Source: Empedobacter falsenii
GTDB taxonomy: Bacteria; Bacteroidota; Bacteroidia; Flavobacteriales; Weeksellaceae
NCBI RefSeq assembly: GCF_019308355.1
Contig: NZ_JAAGKM010000022.1
Span: forward strand, 1 to 45,711
Direction of reading: 5' to 3'
DNA: 45,711 nucleotides
Made by a program: the position numbers and the translations under genes. Position 1 is the stretch's first letter; the number at the start of each line of letters is the position of its first letter. Positions 25,692 to 34,724 of this stretch are shown piece after piece. The notes under the pieces are model-generated. The model was given only the letters and a program-made list of their open reading frames with translations. It made no database searches and had not been told where the DNA came from.

Positions 25692-25721
25692 CAAAGTTAT
25701 ACGATTTATTGAATTTTGAAA
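25692..25721 (-). promoter_or_regulatory. Promoter of mtgA
   Basis: TTTC (25718-25721), 18-nt spacer, TAACTTTG (25692-25699) on the minus strand. It abuts the terminator of the cytochrome gene. Confidence 0.55.
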
Positions 25722-25722
25722 A

Positions 25723-25748
25723 TAAAAAAAGCTCCAAAAATGGAGCTT
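25723..25748 (-). terminator. Terminator of the cytochrome gene
   Basis: Stem AAGCTCCA (25729-25736) with TGGAGCTT (25741-25748), loop AAAA, then T7 on the minus strand. Confidence 0.88.
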
Positions 25749-25761
25749 ATATTTCTATTCT

Positions 25762-26277
25762 TTATTTTTTCTCAACTTTCGTTGAACCAGATGCCGGAGC
25801 TAATTTTTCTTTTGCAACATCTTTCACGTTTTTTAACTCAGCGTTTACAGGCTCAATCAATGATTTTGTAGGACTTTCATTTCCTCTGTGACACATTACA
25901 CATGTTACAACATTGATCATTTCAGGATTTTTTGCATTTTCCCAATTGAAATTTTTCGCGTTAATATCACGTGTCATTACAATCATATGACGTGCAAATT
26001 CCTTTTCTTTTTTTGCATCACTTGCAAAATCCATCTTTTTCGTATCTGGATTTTCGGCGTGGCAAAAATTACATTTCACTCCTAAAGCAGCGTTGTATCC
26101 GCGCATCAAACCTTTCAAACTATCTTCCGAAATGTTTTGTGGTAACACTTTTAGATTTTTCCATTCTGAACTTGAAATTGCTTTTCCTGTGTCAATTTGA
26201 CGAGAAGTCGTAAACGAAAAAATACTAAACATCAACGCTACAACTACCAAAGAAACCATTATTCTATTTGTTTTCAT
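25762..26277 (-). CDS. Secreted diheme c-type cytochrome
   Basis: 171 residues. Residues 1-23 or so form a signal peptide or anchor. Two heme-attachment motifs are present: CNFCH (69-73) and CVMCH (126-130), with Met98/Met101 in RHMIVMTRDIN as possible axial ligands. The layout (SEWKNLKVLPQNISEDSL, then GLMRGYNAALGVKC) resembles the photosynthetic-reaction-centre cytochrome family (CytoC_RC), which non-photosynthetic Bacteroidota also carry. The K/A/P-rich tail is low complexity. No partner oxidase or dehydrogenase is adjacent, so its electron path is unknown. Confidence 0.88.
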   Translation of the reverse strand: MKTNRIMVSLVVVALMFSIFSFTTSRQIDTGKAISSSEWKNLKVLPQNISEDSLKGLMRGYNAALGVKCNFCHAENPDTKKMDFASDAKKEKEFARHMIVMTRDINAKNFNWENAKNPEMINVVTCVMCHRGNESPTKSLIEPVNAELKNVKDVAKEKLAPASGSTKVEKK

Positions 26278-26388
26278 TTGTAATAATTTTGTTTATAAAA
26301 GGTAAAACAAATCTTAAACTGAATAAACCCTTCAGAAAAATTTGGAATAATTTTAAATAAAACCTTTAATGAATTAAAAATAAATCAA

Positions 26389-27303
26389 TTAAAATCTCCA
26401 AACTAGTAAACGCGAAATTTTATTCCCTTGTTGCATATTTACAATTCGGTAATCTCTTACTTTTTCACGTTTCAAAATACCTTCCAAAATTCGAACATTT
26501 TCTTTCTTAGAAACCAATGTTGTAAACCATTTTACTTGATGTTTATAATCCGCACTTTCTTTTATCATTTTCGTGATAAACAGACGCTCTCCTCCTCTAC
26601 ACCAAAGCTCAGAATTATTCCCACCAAAGTTTTGAATTGGTTTTTGATCAGATTTTTGACCTAAGTTTTTCAGTTTACGCATTGTTTGCTCCATCACTTC
26701 TTGATTCGATCTAAAAAATGGAGGATTACAAATTGTAATATCAAATTTTTCGCCTTGTTTGATGATTTTTTTGAAAATATTGTTTGGATTAAATTGCATT
26801 CTAATCTCAACTTTGTTACGTAATCGAGCATTTTTCTTGACAATTTCTTCCGCATTTTTGAAAGAAGCATAATCCAACTCTGCGCCAACAAAGTTCCAGT
26901 CGTATTCGTAATTTCCAATAATCGGATAAATACAATTCGCTCCAACACCAACATCCAAGACTTTTACATCTTTTCCACGCGGAATTACACCATCAAAACT
27001 TTCACCCAAAATATCGGCAACATAATGAATATAATCGGCGCGACCAGGAATTGGTGGACACAAATTATCTTTTGGCAATTCCCAATAATCAATATCATAA
27101 TATGTTTTCAACAACGCTTTATTCAACGCTTTTACAGCTTCTCTATCCGAGAAATTAATCGTTGGTTCGTTCTCTTTATTGGGTTTGATATATTTGGAAA
27201 GTGGGGAATAAATCGCACACAATTTTTCGAAATTATAAGGCGCTAAATGACGATTGCGCGAATGTAATTTTTTTAATTTACTCTTCTTTTCGGGAGTATT
27301 CAT
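26389..27303 (-). CDS. rlmF: 23S rRNA adenine-1618 N6-methyltransferase
   Basis: 304 residues from the ATG at 27303 (MNTPEKKSKLKKLHSRNRHL). The open frame extends 16 codons upstream to 27351, through a hairpin, which is unlikely. AdoMet-binding motif VLDVGVGANCIYP and catalytic NPPF motif in ITICNPPFFRSN are visible. LHSRNRHLAPYNFEKL near the start is characteristic of RlmF. It methylates A1618 of 23S rRNA, E. coli numbering. Confidence 0.93.
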   Translation of the reverse strand: MNTPEKKSKLKKLHSRNRHLAPYNFEKLCAIYSPLSKYIKPNKENEPTINFSDREAVKALNKALLKTYYDIDYWELPKDNLCPPIPGRADYIHYVADILGESFDGVIPRGKDVKVLDVGVGANCIYPIIGNYEYDWNFVGAELDYASFKNAEEIVKKNARLRNKVEIRMQFNPNNIFKKIIKQGEKFDITICNPPFFRSNQEVMEQTMRKLKNLGQKSDQKPIQNFGGNNSELWCRGGERLFITKMIKESADYKHQVKWFTTLVSKKENVRILEGILKREKVRDYRIVNMQQGNKISRLLVWRF

Positions 27304-27318
27304 ACAAAAATATTTATG

Positions 27319-27326
27319 CAAAAATA
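27319..27326 (-). promoter_or_regulatory. -7 box of rlmF
   Basis: TATTTTTG on the minus strand fits TAnnTTTG. A TTTG lies 22 nt upstream (27349-27352), inside the neighbouring terminator hairpin. Confidence 0.45.
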
Positions 27327-27328
27327 AG

Positions 27329-27358
27329 ACAACCTTTGCAGTTTTCTGCAAAGGTTGT
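27329..27358 (-). terminator. Terminator of the cbpA-cbpM operon
   Basis: A 13-bp perfect stem ACAACCTTTGCAG (27329-27341) and CTGCAAAGGTTGT (27346-27358), loop TTTT. T-rich sequence follows on both strands. Confidence 0.85.
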
Positions 27359-27370
27359 TTTTGAATTCGT

Positions 27371-27628
27371 TTATTTTAATTGTTTTTGTAGCGTTTCGAT
27401 TTGTTTCAAAAGATGATGAATCACTTCTAAACCTTCTATATTAACGCCCAAATTATAATGAAATTCAATAAATCGTTCGATTAATTTCAAATCATTTTCT
27501 TCGATAAAATATTCTTGGTTACGCTCGTGCAAAACAACCAAATCATTTTTGTACAAATCAATCACAAATTGAGGTTCAATCTGATGATATTTACTAAACT
27601 GAATAACAGATATCGTTATATTTTTCAT
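27371..27628 (-). CDS. CbpM-like chaperone modulator
   Basis: 85 residues, no membrane segment. It has a MerR-like N-terminal part (ISVIQFSKYHQIEPQFVIDL) and a helical C-terminus (GLEVIHHLLKQIETLQKQL). CbpM proteins bind the J-domain of CbpA and inhibit it. The placement 4 nt after the cbpA-like gene on the same strand supports that assignment, which otherwise rests on general resemblance. Confidence 0.8.
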   Translation of the reverse strand: MKNITISVIQFSKYHQIEPQFVIDLYKNDLVVLHERNQEYFIEENDLKLIERFIEFHYNLGVNIEGLEVIHHLLKQIETLQKQLK

Positions 27629-27632
27629 GGTT

Positions 27633-28532
27633 TTAAGCTTTTTTAAGTGAACGTAATTTCTCGAATAATTCTTTTTCTTCTGCTGATAAATTAGTTGGAG
27701 TTTTTACTGAAAATGTCACATACAAATCTCCAAATTGATCATCTTTCTTATAAATTGGTAAACCTTTTCCTTTCAATTTAACCTTTTTATTATTCTCTGT
27801 TCCTTCTTTTATTGGAACTTTCACTTTTCCAGAAAGTGTATCAATCATCGCTTCTCCACCCAAAATTGCATCGTATAAGTCGATTTCAACAATTGTAGAT
27901 AAATCTGCTCCATTAACTTCAAAAGACGTATTATTTTCGATATGAAACGTGATATACAAATCTCCATTTGGACCATTGTTATAACCTTTTCCACCGTGAC
28001 CTTTTATCTTAATCGTTTGCCCATCTTCTACTCCAGCTGGAATTGTAATTCGTATATTTTTACCATTCACAGCAAAAGTTTGTTTATGCGAAGTCAATGT
28101 ATCTGTCAAATTTAGTGTCAAACTGGCATTAACATCTTGCCCTTTATAACCTGTTGATCTACTCCTTCCTTCGCGTCCAAACATCGAACTGAAAAAATCT
28201 GAATAGCCATCAAAATCACCAAAACCTTCAGCTCCATCAAAATCGCTATTACTATATTGATATTGTTGCTGTTGTTGTTGCTGACGAGCTTTTTCATATT
28301 CTTCACCATGTTGCCAATTTTCTCCATATTTATCGTATTTTTTACGTTTTTCTGGATCGCTCAACACTTCGTTTGCTTCATTTAATTCTTTAAATTTCTG
28401 TGCAGCTTCATCGTTATTTGGATTAAGATCGGGATGATACTTACGTGCCAATTTCCGATAAGCTTTTTTTATCTCATCTTGTGATGCGGTCTTTTGCAGA
28501 CCTAATGTTGTATAATAATCTATAAAAGCCAT
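27633..28532 (-). CDS. cbpA: DnaJ-class co-chaperone (CbpA-like)
   Basis: 299 residues from the ATG at 28532 ([13 protein letters not shown]); the frame runs open 21 codons further up but that part has no J-domain homology. The J-domain is at about 4-68 with HPD in [14 protein letters not shown] Gln-rich linker (a run of seven Q) and Gly/Asp/Phe-rich region follow, then two C-terminal substrate-binding beta domains. The Zn-finger of DnaJ is absent, as in CbpA. It helps DnaK. Operon with cbpM. Confidence 0.92.
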   Translation of the reverse strand: MAFIDYYTTLGLQKTASQDEIKKAYRKLARKYHPDLNPNNDEAAQKFKELNEANEVLSDPEKRKKYDKYGENWQHGEEYEKARQQQQQQQYQYSNSDFDGAEGFGDFDGYSDFFSSMFGREGRSRSTGYKGQDVNASLTLNLTDTLTSHKQTFAVNGKNIRITIPAGVEDGQTIKIKGHGGKGYNNGPNGDLYITFHIENNTSFEVNGADLSTIVEIDLYDAILGGEAMIDTLSGKVKVPIKEGTENNKKVKLKGKGLPIYKKDDQFGDLYVTFSVKTPTNLSAEEKELFEKLRSLKKA

Positions 28533-28560
28533 AGTAATAATAAGTTTGTGTGGTAATTTA

Positions 28561-28577
28561 ATCAAAATCAGTTCCAA
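28561..28577 (-). promoter_or_regulatory. Possible sigma54-type promoter of cbpA
   Basis: On the minus strand TTGGAACTGATTTTGAT shows GG-N10-GA, close to the sigma54 TGGCAC-N5-TTGC pattern (GG-N10-GC), with the GA replacing GC. An inverted repeat TCAGTT/AACTGA overlaps. Whether this genome has rpoN is not known from the window. Confidence 0.35.
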
Positions 28578-28740
28578 TTTTTTCAAAACTGACAATACGA
28601 CTTATTCTTTTTTATCTATTTTAAACCTTTTAATATTTTATCCGAAAAAGATAAATTTATTATGATTAATTCATAAATTTTCAAAAATAATTTGGATATA
28701 TTCAAAAAAATCAATTATTTTTCATTTATAAAAGAAAGTT

Positions 28741-29685
28741 ATGAATAGAAAAAATTTTTCGAAAAATATATTAATTGGATCGGCGGTTGGTGACGCATTA
28801 GGAGTTCCAGTTGAGTTTAAAAGTAGGCAATATTTACAACAAAATCCTGTCACAGATATGATGGGTTATGGAACATACAATATGCCTCCTGGCACTTTTT
28901 CTGACGATAGTTCGATGATGTTTTGCTTGGCTGAATCGTTGTGTAATGGTTATAATGTGAATGATATTGCAGAAAAATTTCAGATGTGGATGCACGAAGG
29001 TTATTGGACGGCTGACGGAGAAGTCTTTGATGTTGGAATTTCTACACGAAAAGCAATAAATCGTTTACGAGTTGTAAAAAATCCAATTGAGGCTGGTTCT
29101 ACATCCGAATCTGATAATGGAAATGGATCGTTAATGCGTATTCTTCCTTTAGCAATTTTCACGAAAGAATTATCGATTGATGAACGCTGTGAAATCGTCA
29201 AAGAAGTTTCTTCTATCACGCATGCGCACAATCGTTCTGTTTTGGCGTGTATTTATTATATTGAATTTGCGTTGAACGTTTTAGATGCCGAAAATCTAGA
29301 AGAAGCTTATCTGAACACAAATTTTTGGTTAAAATTATTCTTAGAAGAAAATGAAATTTATAAAAATGAATTTACATATTTCGAACGAATTTTAAGTGGA
29401 AAACTAATTGATTTAAAAGAAGATGAAATTAAATCAACTGGTTATGTCATGGATAGTTTAGAAGCTTCTATTTGGTGTTTGCTACATACAAGTTCGTATA
29501 AAGATTGTGTTTTGAAAGCGGTGAATTTAGGACATGATACCGATACAATTGCTTGTATTGCTGGTGGAATTGCAGGGATTTATTATGATGCAGAAACAAT
29601 TCCGACCAATTGGATTGAGCAATTAGCGCGAGTGAATGATATTTTACATTTAGCAGAACAATTGGAAGAAAAATATGAATTTTAG
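28741..29685 (+). CDS. ADP-ribosylglycohydrolase family protein
   Basis: 314 residues of the DraG/ARH fold. Metal-site residues: Asp55/Asp56 in GTFSDDSSM, and Asp266 and Asp268 in LGHDTDTIACIAGG. GSAVGDALGVPVEF (13-26) and DNGNGSLMRILPLA are family motifs. It removes ADP-ribose from proteins or small molecules; the target is unknown. The next two genes on the same strand begin 51 nt downstream, where a separate -7 box is found. Confidence 0.9.
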   Translation: MNRKNFSKNILIGSAVGDALGVPVEFKSRQYLQQNPVTDMMGYGTYNMPPGTFSDDSSMMFCLAESLCNGYNVNDIAEKFQMWMHEGYWTADGEVFDVGISTRKAINRLRVVKNPIEAGSTSESDNGNGSLMRILPLAIFTKELSIDERCEIVKEVSSITHAHNRSVLACIYYIEFALNVLDAENLEEAYLNTNFWLKLFLEENEIYKNEFTYFERILSGKLIDLKEDEIKSTGYVMDSLEASIWCLLHTSSYKDCVLKAVNLGHDTDTIACIAGGIAGIYYDAETIPTNWIEQLARVNDILHLAEQLEEKYEF

Positions 29686-29724
29686 AAAGCTTGAACTATT
29701 CTAAATTCACCAAAAACATTTTCG

Positions 29725-29732
29725 TAAATTTG
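29725..29732 (+). promoter_or_regulatory. -7 box just before the VF530-like gene
   Basis: TAAATTTG ends 4 nt before the ATG at 29737, so transcription from it would start at about the start codon. No clear -33 box. Confidence 0.4.
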
Positions 29733-29736
29733 CAAA

Positions 29737-29958
29737 ATGGAAAGTCAAAAAAATAATCCATTACACGGAAAACGTTTAGACGATATTATCGAAGAATTAG
29801 TAATTTATTACGGCGGTTGGGAAGGCTTGGGAAATCAAATTAACATCAGATGTTTTAATGATAATCCAAGTTTGAAATCATCGTTGAAATTTCTTCGAAA
29901 AACAGATTGGGCACGTGCAAAAGTAGAAGAATTGTACATTAAGAAAATTGCAAAATAA
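29737..29958 (+). CDS. VF530-type DNA-binding protein (DUF2132)
   Basis: 73 residues, small and basic. [21 protein letters not shown] and the [13 protein letters not shown] end match the VF530/DUF2132 family, small proteins with a putative DNA-binding fold. Function is not known beyond that. Its stop overlaps the next start (TAATG), so the two are translated from one mRNA. Confidence 0.85.
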   Translation: MESQKNNPLHGKRLDDIIEELVIYYGGWEGLGNQINIRCFNDNPSLKSSLKFLRKTDWARAKVEELYIKKIAK

Positions 29959-30344
29959 TGAGTGCAACTATTCTTGAAGAAAAGATTTTTATTGATTCTG
30001 AGCTCTTAACCAATATCGAAGAAGAAAGTCAGGTTATTATACATTGTTGTATGGCGGCAGATGAATATGCAAATGCTGCACGTATTTGGCCTTCTACTTT
30101 TATTATTGATAATCAATCAGGAAAACGTTGTCAATTGGTTTTTGCGGACGGAATTACAATGTATCCAAATTGGACGTATATCGAAGAAGGTTCGTCTCTT
30201 AATTTCACTTTAATTTTTAATGGTTTGCCAAAAAGTTGTCAATCATTTGATTTAGTCGAAATTATTCCACAAGCTGGAGGATTTGAATATCGAAAAATAA
30301 ATCGAAATAAAAGCGATGTTTATCACGTCGAATTTTCAGAATAA
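29958..30344 (+). CDS. Hypothetical protein, 128 residues
   Basis: I do not recognise this family. There is no signal peptide or membrane segment. It starts with an acidic stretch, contains a Cys-Cys (IHCCMAADEYANAARIWPS) and looks largely beta-structured thereafter (SGKRCQLVFADGITMYPNW), with a C-terminal VYHVEFSE. Translationally coupled to the VF530 gene by a one-base overlap and followed by a strong terminator, so it is a real gene of that small operon. Confidence 0.75.
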   Translation: MSATILEEKIFIDSELLTNIEEESQVIIHCCMAADEYANAARIWPSTFIIDNQSGKRCQLVFADGITMYPNWTYIEEGSSLNFTLIFNGLPKSCQSFDLVEIIPQAGGFEYRKINRNKSDVYHVEFSE

Positions 30345-30347
30345 ATT

Positions 30348-30380
30348 AAAAAATGCGTTTCAAATGAAACGCATTTTTTA
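30348..30380. terminator. Bidirectional terminator
   Basis: Stem AAATGCGTTTCA (30351-30362) with TGAAACGCATTT (30365-30376), loop AA, flanked by A-run and T-run, between the convergent hypothetical gene and purD. Confidence 0.9.
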
Positions 30381-30399
30381 ATAATATAAACTGTATTTT

Positions 30400-31653
30400 T
30401 TATTGAATTACTCCAATATCATTTCGATAATATTCGTAATCAAAATGTGCTTTTTTGATGTTTTCGTAGGCAGTTACACGTGCTTCTTCTAATGTATTTC
30501 CTAATCCAACTATGTTAATTACGCGTCCACCAGAAGTAACAATTTGTTCACCTGATAATTTTGCACCAGCAATAAAATTAGGACAAGTTATATTTTCTAA
30601 ACCACGAATCTCAAAACCTTTGTCGTAATTTCCTGGATATCCTCCCGAAACCATCACCACACAACACGCATGTTGATTTTTGAAAGTCAAGTCAAAATCT
30701 TCTCCTTTGATTGCTTTATTTACAACCTCAGCCAAATCATTTTCTAACAAAGGTAAAGTTGTTTGCGTTTCTGGATCGCCCATTCTTAGGTTATATTCCA
30801 ACAAATAAACACCTTTTGTTGTAATCATCAATCCAAAGAAAATAACACCAGCAAACTCTAATCTTTCCTTAATTAAACCACATTTTGTTGGCTCCATAAT
30901 TTCTTCTTCGAACATTTTGAAATGCTCGTCTGTAAACAATGGATTTGGAGCGATAACGCCCATTCCACCAGTATTCAAACCAGTTTCACCTTCACCAATC
31001 TTCTTGTGATCTTTTGCCGAAACAAATGGAACGATTTTTTTCCCGTTAAAGAAAGACAAAATAGAAGCTTCAAAACCTTCTAAATATTCTTCGATAACCA
31101 CTTCGTTTCCTGCATCACCAAAGGTTTTATCTTCCATAATTTCTAAAACAGCTTGTTTAGCTTCTTCAAAATCTTGGCAGATAATCACTCCTTTTCCAGC
31201 CGCTAAACCAGAGGCTTTCACTACAATTGGATACTCTTGTGTTTTCAAATAATCAATCGCCAACATTGGTCCTTGAAAATTCTTATATTTTGCTGTTTTC
31301 ACACCGTATTTATCCATAAAATCCTTCGCAAAAGCTTTAGAAGCTTCCAATTGCGCAGCAGCTTTATGAGGTCCGAAAACAATTAAATTCTCTTTTTGAA
31401 AAATATCCACAATACCTTCTGCTAATTCAGCTTCTGGTCCTACAAAAGTTAAATCGATTTGATTTTCTTTCGCGAAATTTTTCATTTCTTCAATCGAAGA
31501 AGCCGAAACATTTGTTCCGATTTGAGCTGTTCCTGCATTTCCTGGAATAAAGAATAATTCTACTTCTTGACCTTTTTGTTTGAAGTCTTCAGCAAATTTC
31601 CATCCGATTGCGTGTTCACGACCACCTGAACCGATTACTAATATTTTTGTCAT
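30400..31653 (-). CDS. purD: Phosphoribosylamine-glycine ligase (GARS)
   Basis: 417 residues from the ATG at 31653 (MTKILVIGSGGREHAIGW); the frame is open further up to 31749 with no homology. PurD makes GAR from phosphoribosylamine, glycine and ATP. ATP-grasp features are visible: VVKASGLAAGKGVII, EEYLEGFEASILSF, GMGVIAPNP and EYNLRMGDPETQ. It follows purH by 120 nt on the same strand and is the last gene before the terminator at 30.36 kb. Confidence 0.95.
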   Translation of the reverse strand: MTKILVIGSGGREHAIGWKFAEDFKQKGQEVELFFIPGNAGTAQIGTNVSASSIEEMKNFAKENQIDLTFVGPEAELAEGIVDIFQKENLIVFGPHKAAAQLEASKAFAKDFMDKYGVKTAKYKNFQGPMLAIDYLKTQEYPIVVKASGLAAGKGVIICQDFEEAKQAVLEIMEDKTFGDAGNEVVIEEYLEGFEASILSFFNGKKIVPFVSAKDHKKIGEGETGLNTGGMGVIAPNPLFTDEHFKMFEEEIMEPTKCGLIKERLEFAGVIFFGLMITTKGVYLLEYNLRMGDPETQTTLPLLENDLAEVVNKAIKGEDFDLTFKNQHACCVVMVSGGYPGNYDKGFEIRGLENITCPNFIAGAKLSGEQIVTSGGRVINIVGLGNTLEEARVTAYENIKKAHFDYEYYRNDIGVIQ

Positions 31654-31773
31654 TTGTTTTAATCTTTTAATAAAAAATGAATAATGATAAACGAAAATTC
31701 TATTCTCGATACATTTTCTACGAAAACACTCGAATTGACGAATTTTCAAACTAGCATATTAACTAATTATTTA

Positions 31774-33285
31774 TTAGTGCATAAAATGTCTCATTCCTGT
31801 GAAAACCATCGGAATTTCGCGTTCATTACAAGCATCGATAGATTCTTGATCTTTGATTGATCCTCCTGGTTGAATAATTGCTTTAATTCCATTTTCTGCT
31901 GCAAAATCAGCTACATCACGGAAAGGGAAAAATGCATCTGAAGCTAAAACTAAATCTTCTTCCACTTTTTCTTTTGCACGTGCAATCGCTTGTTGAGCTG
32001 CCCAAATGCGGTTTGTTTGACCACCTCCAATTCCGTAAGCTTGACCATTTGTCGCTACAACAATCGCGTTAGATTTTACCCATTTTACAATTTTTTGAGC
32101 AAAAACTAAATCCATCATTTGACGATCAGTCGGTTGAGCTTCTGTTACAACTTTAAAATCTGTTGAAAACTGATTATCTGTAGACTGAACAATTAATCCT
32201 CCATCAACTTTTACATAAGTTACTTTATCCGAAACAGGATTCTTCACTTTGATGATTCGTAAATTTTTCTTTTGTTTAAAAATTTCAAACGCTTCTTCTG
32301 TAAATGAAGGCGCAATCACAATTTCTAAGAAAATTTTATTTAATTCAACTGCAGTTTTTCCATCAACTTCTCTATTGAAAGCGATGATTCCACCGAAAAT
32401 TGACATTGGATCACATTCATACGCTTTTTCATAAGCTTCTAAAACATTATCTCCAATCGCCACTCCACAAGGTGTTGAATGTTTCACTGCACAACAAGTT
32501 GTTTCCTCAAATTCTGAAACCACTTTATAAGCCAAATCCATATCACGAATATTATTGAAAGAAAGTTCTTTTCCTTGTAAATATTCGAAATCTTTCATTG
32601 CACCATTTTTTGTTTTATCAACATAATAAGCCGCTTTTTGATGTGGATTTTCTCCGTAACGTAAATCCATCACTTTCTCGTAAGAAGACTCTAAAAATTG
32701 AGGGAAATCTTCACCTAAAATGTAAGTAGAAATCGCCGCATCGTAAGCAGAAGTTAAGTTGAACACTTTACCAGCACATAATTTACGCGTTTCGATAGAA
32801 GTTGAACCATTCTCACGAATTTCATTCATTACTACTTCATAATCATTCACATCTGTCACAACTGTTACATCATAAAAATTCTTTGCAGAAGAACGTAACA
32901 TTGATGGTCCACCGATGTCAATAAATTCAATCATTTCAGCTTCAGAAAGACCTGTGTTCATCTTTTCGAAGAATGGATAAAGATTTACAATAACAATATC
33001 GATTGGGTTAATTCCGTGTTCTGCAATTGTTGCCATATGGTTTTCGTCCGAACGACGCGCCATAATACCACCATGAATTGCAGGATGTAAAGATTTTACG
33101 CGACCATCCAAAATCTCAGGAAAACCAGTTACATCTTTTACTTCTGTAACTTCGATTCCGTTGTCTTGTAAATGTTTGAATGTTCCTCCAGTTGATAAGA
33201 TTTTGTAGTCTTGTTCAACCAAGAATTTTGCAAATTCTAACAAGTTCGACTTGTCCGAAACACTGATTAGCGCTTGTTTTTGCAT
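31774..33285 (-). CDS. purH: Bifunctional AICAR transformylase/IMP cyclohydrolase
   Basis: 503 residues. Last two steps to IMP. The N-terminal MGS-like IMP cyclohydrolase domain (1-130: [39 protein letters not shown]) precedes the AICAR transformylase domain with [28 protein letters not shown] and [12 protein letters not shown]. The C-terminus ends in [15 protein letters not shown] terminator upstream separates it from purN. The AT-rich motif TAAACTTTAAAAACTAAA lies just before the start. Confidence 0.96.
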   Translation of the reverse strand: MQKQALISVSDKSNLLEFAKFLVEQDYKILSTGGTFKHLQDNGIEVTEVKDVTGFPEILDGRVKSLHPAIHGGIMARRSDENHMATIAEHGINPIDIVIVNLYPFFEKMNTGLSEAEMIEFIDIGGPSMLRSSAKNFYDVTVVTDVNDYEVVMNEIRENGSTSIETRKLCAGKVFNLTSAYDAAISTYILGEDFPQFLESSYEKVMDLRYGENPHQKAAYYVDKTKNGAMKDFEYLQGKELSFNNIRDMDLAYKVVSEFEETTCCAVKHSTPCGVAIGDNVLEAYEKAYECDPMSIFGGIIAFNREVDGKTAVELNKIFLEIVIAPSFTEEAFEIFKQKKNLRIIKVKNPVSDKVTYVKVDGGLIVQSTDNQFSTDFKVVTEAQPTDRQMMDLVFAQKIVKWVKSNAIVVATNGQAYGIGGGQTNRIWAAQQAIARAKEKVEEDLVLASDAFFPFRDVADFAAENGIKAIIQPGGSIKDQESIDACNEREIPMVFTGMRHFMH

Positions 33286-33335
33286 TGTGTTTAGTTTTTA
33301 AAGTTTATTGTTTGTTTACTATTTTATTGGAAATG

Positions 33336-33363
33336 AAAAACCTCAATGTACAAGACATTGAGG
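33336..33363 (-). terminator. Terminator of purN
   Basis: On the minus strand CCTCAATGT (33363-33355) pairs with ACATTGAGG (33349-33341), then TTTTT. It lies between purN and purH, so purH and purD must have another promoter or depend on readthrough. Confidence 0.85.
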
Positions 33364-33374
33364 CATTCTATATT

Positions 33375-33935
33375 TTATGCTTCGCTGATTTGCTTGATTG
33401 CCTTGATGTAGATTTCACTTTCTACCTCAGCAACTTTACGCTGTAAATCTGCTACTTCATCACCTTCTTCGATCTCAAAAGTTCCTTGACAAATGATTTG
33501 CCCTTCATCTACACCAGCCGTCACAAAATGTACGGTTGCTCCTGATGTTTTTTCGCCAGCTTCTAAAACTGCTTTGTGAACTTTTGCGCCATACATTCCT
33601 TTTCCACCAAATTTTGGTAATAATGCAGGATGAATATTAATCATTTTCGAGCCCCATTTCGAGGTAAATTCTGGAGATAATATGGTTAAAAAACCTGCCA
33701 AAACAATTAAGTCGATTTCTTCTCCTTCTAAATTATGTTCAGCATCTTCCGAAAAAGTTTTTCGGTCTAAGACATACGTTCGGATATCTTTATCCAACGA
33801 TCGTTCTATTGCATAACAGTCTCGGTCTGCCATTACCATCGAAATCTCGACATTTGGTAACGTTCCGTCTTCAACTGCATCAATAATATTTTGAAGATTT
33901 GTTCCGCCACCGGAAACAAATACAGCTATTTTCAT
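33375..33935 (-). CDS. purN: Phosphoribosylglycinamide formyltransferase
   Basis: 186 residues. Transfers a formyl group from 10-formyl-THF to GAR. FVSGGGTNLQNIIDAV (7-22) binds the GAR phosphate. The catalytic Asn/His/Asp are in MINIHPALLP, SGATVHFV and VDEGQIIC. Expressed from its own -7 box and ended by a terminator before purH. Confidence 0.95.
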   Translation of the reverse strand: MKIAVFVSGGGTNLQNIIDAVEDGTLPNVEISMVMADRDCYAIERSLDKDIRTYVLDRKTFSEDAEHNLEGEEIDLIVLAGFLTILSPEFTSKWGSKMINIHPALLPKFGGKGMYGAKVHKAVLEAGEKTSGATVHFVTAGVDEGQIICQGTFEIEEGDEVADLQRKVAEVESEIYIKAIKQISEA

Positions 33936-33965
33936 GTTTGTTTGTAAGTAATCTTGTTTGTTTTA

Positions 33966-33973
33966 CAAAGATA
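33966..33973 (-). promoter_or_regulatory. -7 box of purN
   Basis: TATCTTTG on the minus strand fits TAnnTTTG; the ATG is about 30 nt downstream. -33 region weak. Confidence 0.4.
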
Positions 33974-34049
33974 AGATTTTAGTTGATGCAAGTCGAAAAA
34001 TATAACGTGGATTTAATCTATTTATTAATGATTTATTCACAATTAAAAA

Positions 34050-34083
34050 CAAGAAAGGCTATCTCAAATTGAAATAGCCTTTT
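34050..34083 (-). terminator. Terminator of the FKBP gene
   Basis: Stem around AAAGGCTAT (34054-34062) with ATAGCCTTT (34075-34083), extended by TCAA/TTGA, then a T-rich stretch on the minus strand. Confidence 0.75.
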
Positions 34084-34094
34084 GAAAATATTTT

Positions 34095-34595
34095 TTAGTG
34101 CCCTTGAGTTCCGTCAACTCCATGTGCGTGTCCGTGAGATAATTCTTCCTCAGTTGCTGGACGAACATTAAGAATTTCAACTTCAAATTCTAATGTTTTT
34201 CCTGCCATTGGAGGATTCAAATCTGCAATTACAGCCTCTTCTGTCACTTCTACAACTGAAGCACGGAATTGATTTCCTGCATCATCAGTCAAAGGTAAAA
34301 TTGCTCCAACTGGTGGCAATCCAGATTCTTTGAACATATCTAAAGGTAATTGAGCAACAGCTTCTTCTACTCTTTCACCGTATCCTTCTGCTGGAGTAAT
34401 TACGAATGATTTTTTATCACCAATTGTTAATTCTTTTAATTCTTCTTCAAATTTTGGAATCATCATTCCAGCTCCAAATAAAAAAGTTAATGGCTCTTCT
34501 GCATTTGATTGTTCTACAAATACTTTTTCACCATTCGCTTCGATGGTATGTAATGAGTAGTTTACTGAAACTACATTATTGTTTTCTATTGACAT
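34095..34595 (-). CDS. SlyD-type FKBP peptidyl-prolyl isomerase
   Basis: 166 residues. FKBP domain with GAGMMIPKFEEEL and the insert-in-flap (IF) segment PAEGYGERVEEAVAQLPLDMF, then VILNVR-like close of the core. The tail is His-rich (LSHGHAHGVDGTQGH), as in SlyD proteins that bind metal. It speeds proline isomerisation and acts as a chaperone; the metal role is inferred from the tail. It lies between the purine block parts and is not itself a purine gene. Confidence 0.9.
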   Translation of the reverse strand: MSIENNNVVSVNYSLHTIEANGEKVFVEQSNAEEPLTFLFGAGMMIPKFEEELKELTIGDKKSFVITPAEGYGERVEEAVAQLPLDMFKESGLPPVGAILPLTDDAGNQFRASVVEVTEEAVIADLNPPMAGKTLEFEVEILNVRPATEEELSHGHAHGVDGTQGH

Positions 34596-34724
34596 AAATT
34601 GTAAATTATGGATGCTTTTAAAAAGCGTTCATTTTTAATACTTATCTTTTAACAACAACTATTCCTTTCGAATAATTTGACCAATTTTGTCAGTTATTTA
34701 GATTTTTGAACTGACAATTTTTAT

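Noticed and set aside
33286-33374. Riboswitch or ZTP motif before purH
   Set aside because: The 89-nt gap holds the purN terminator and a short AT-rich leader, with no aptamer-like pairing.
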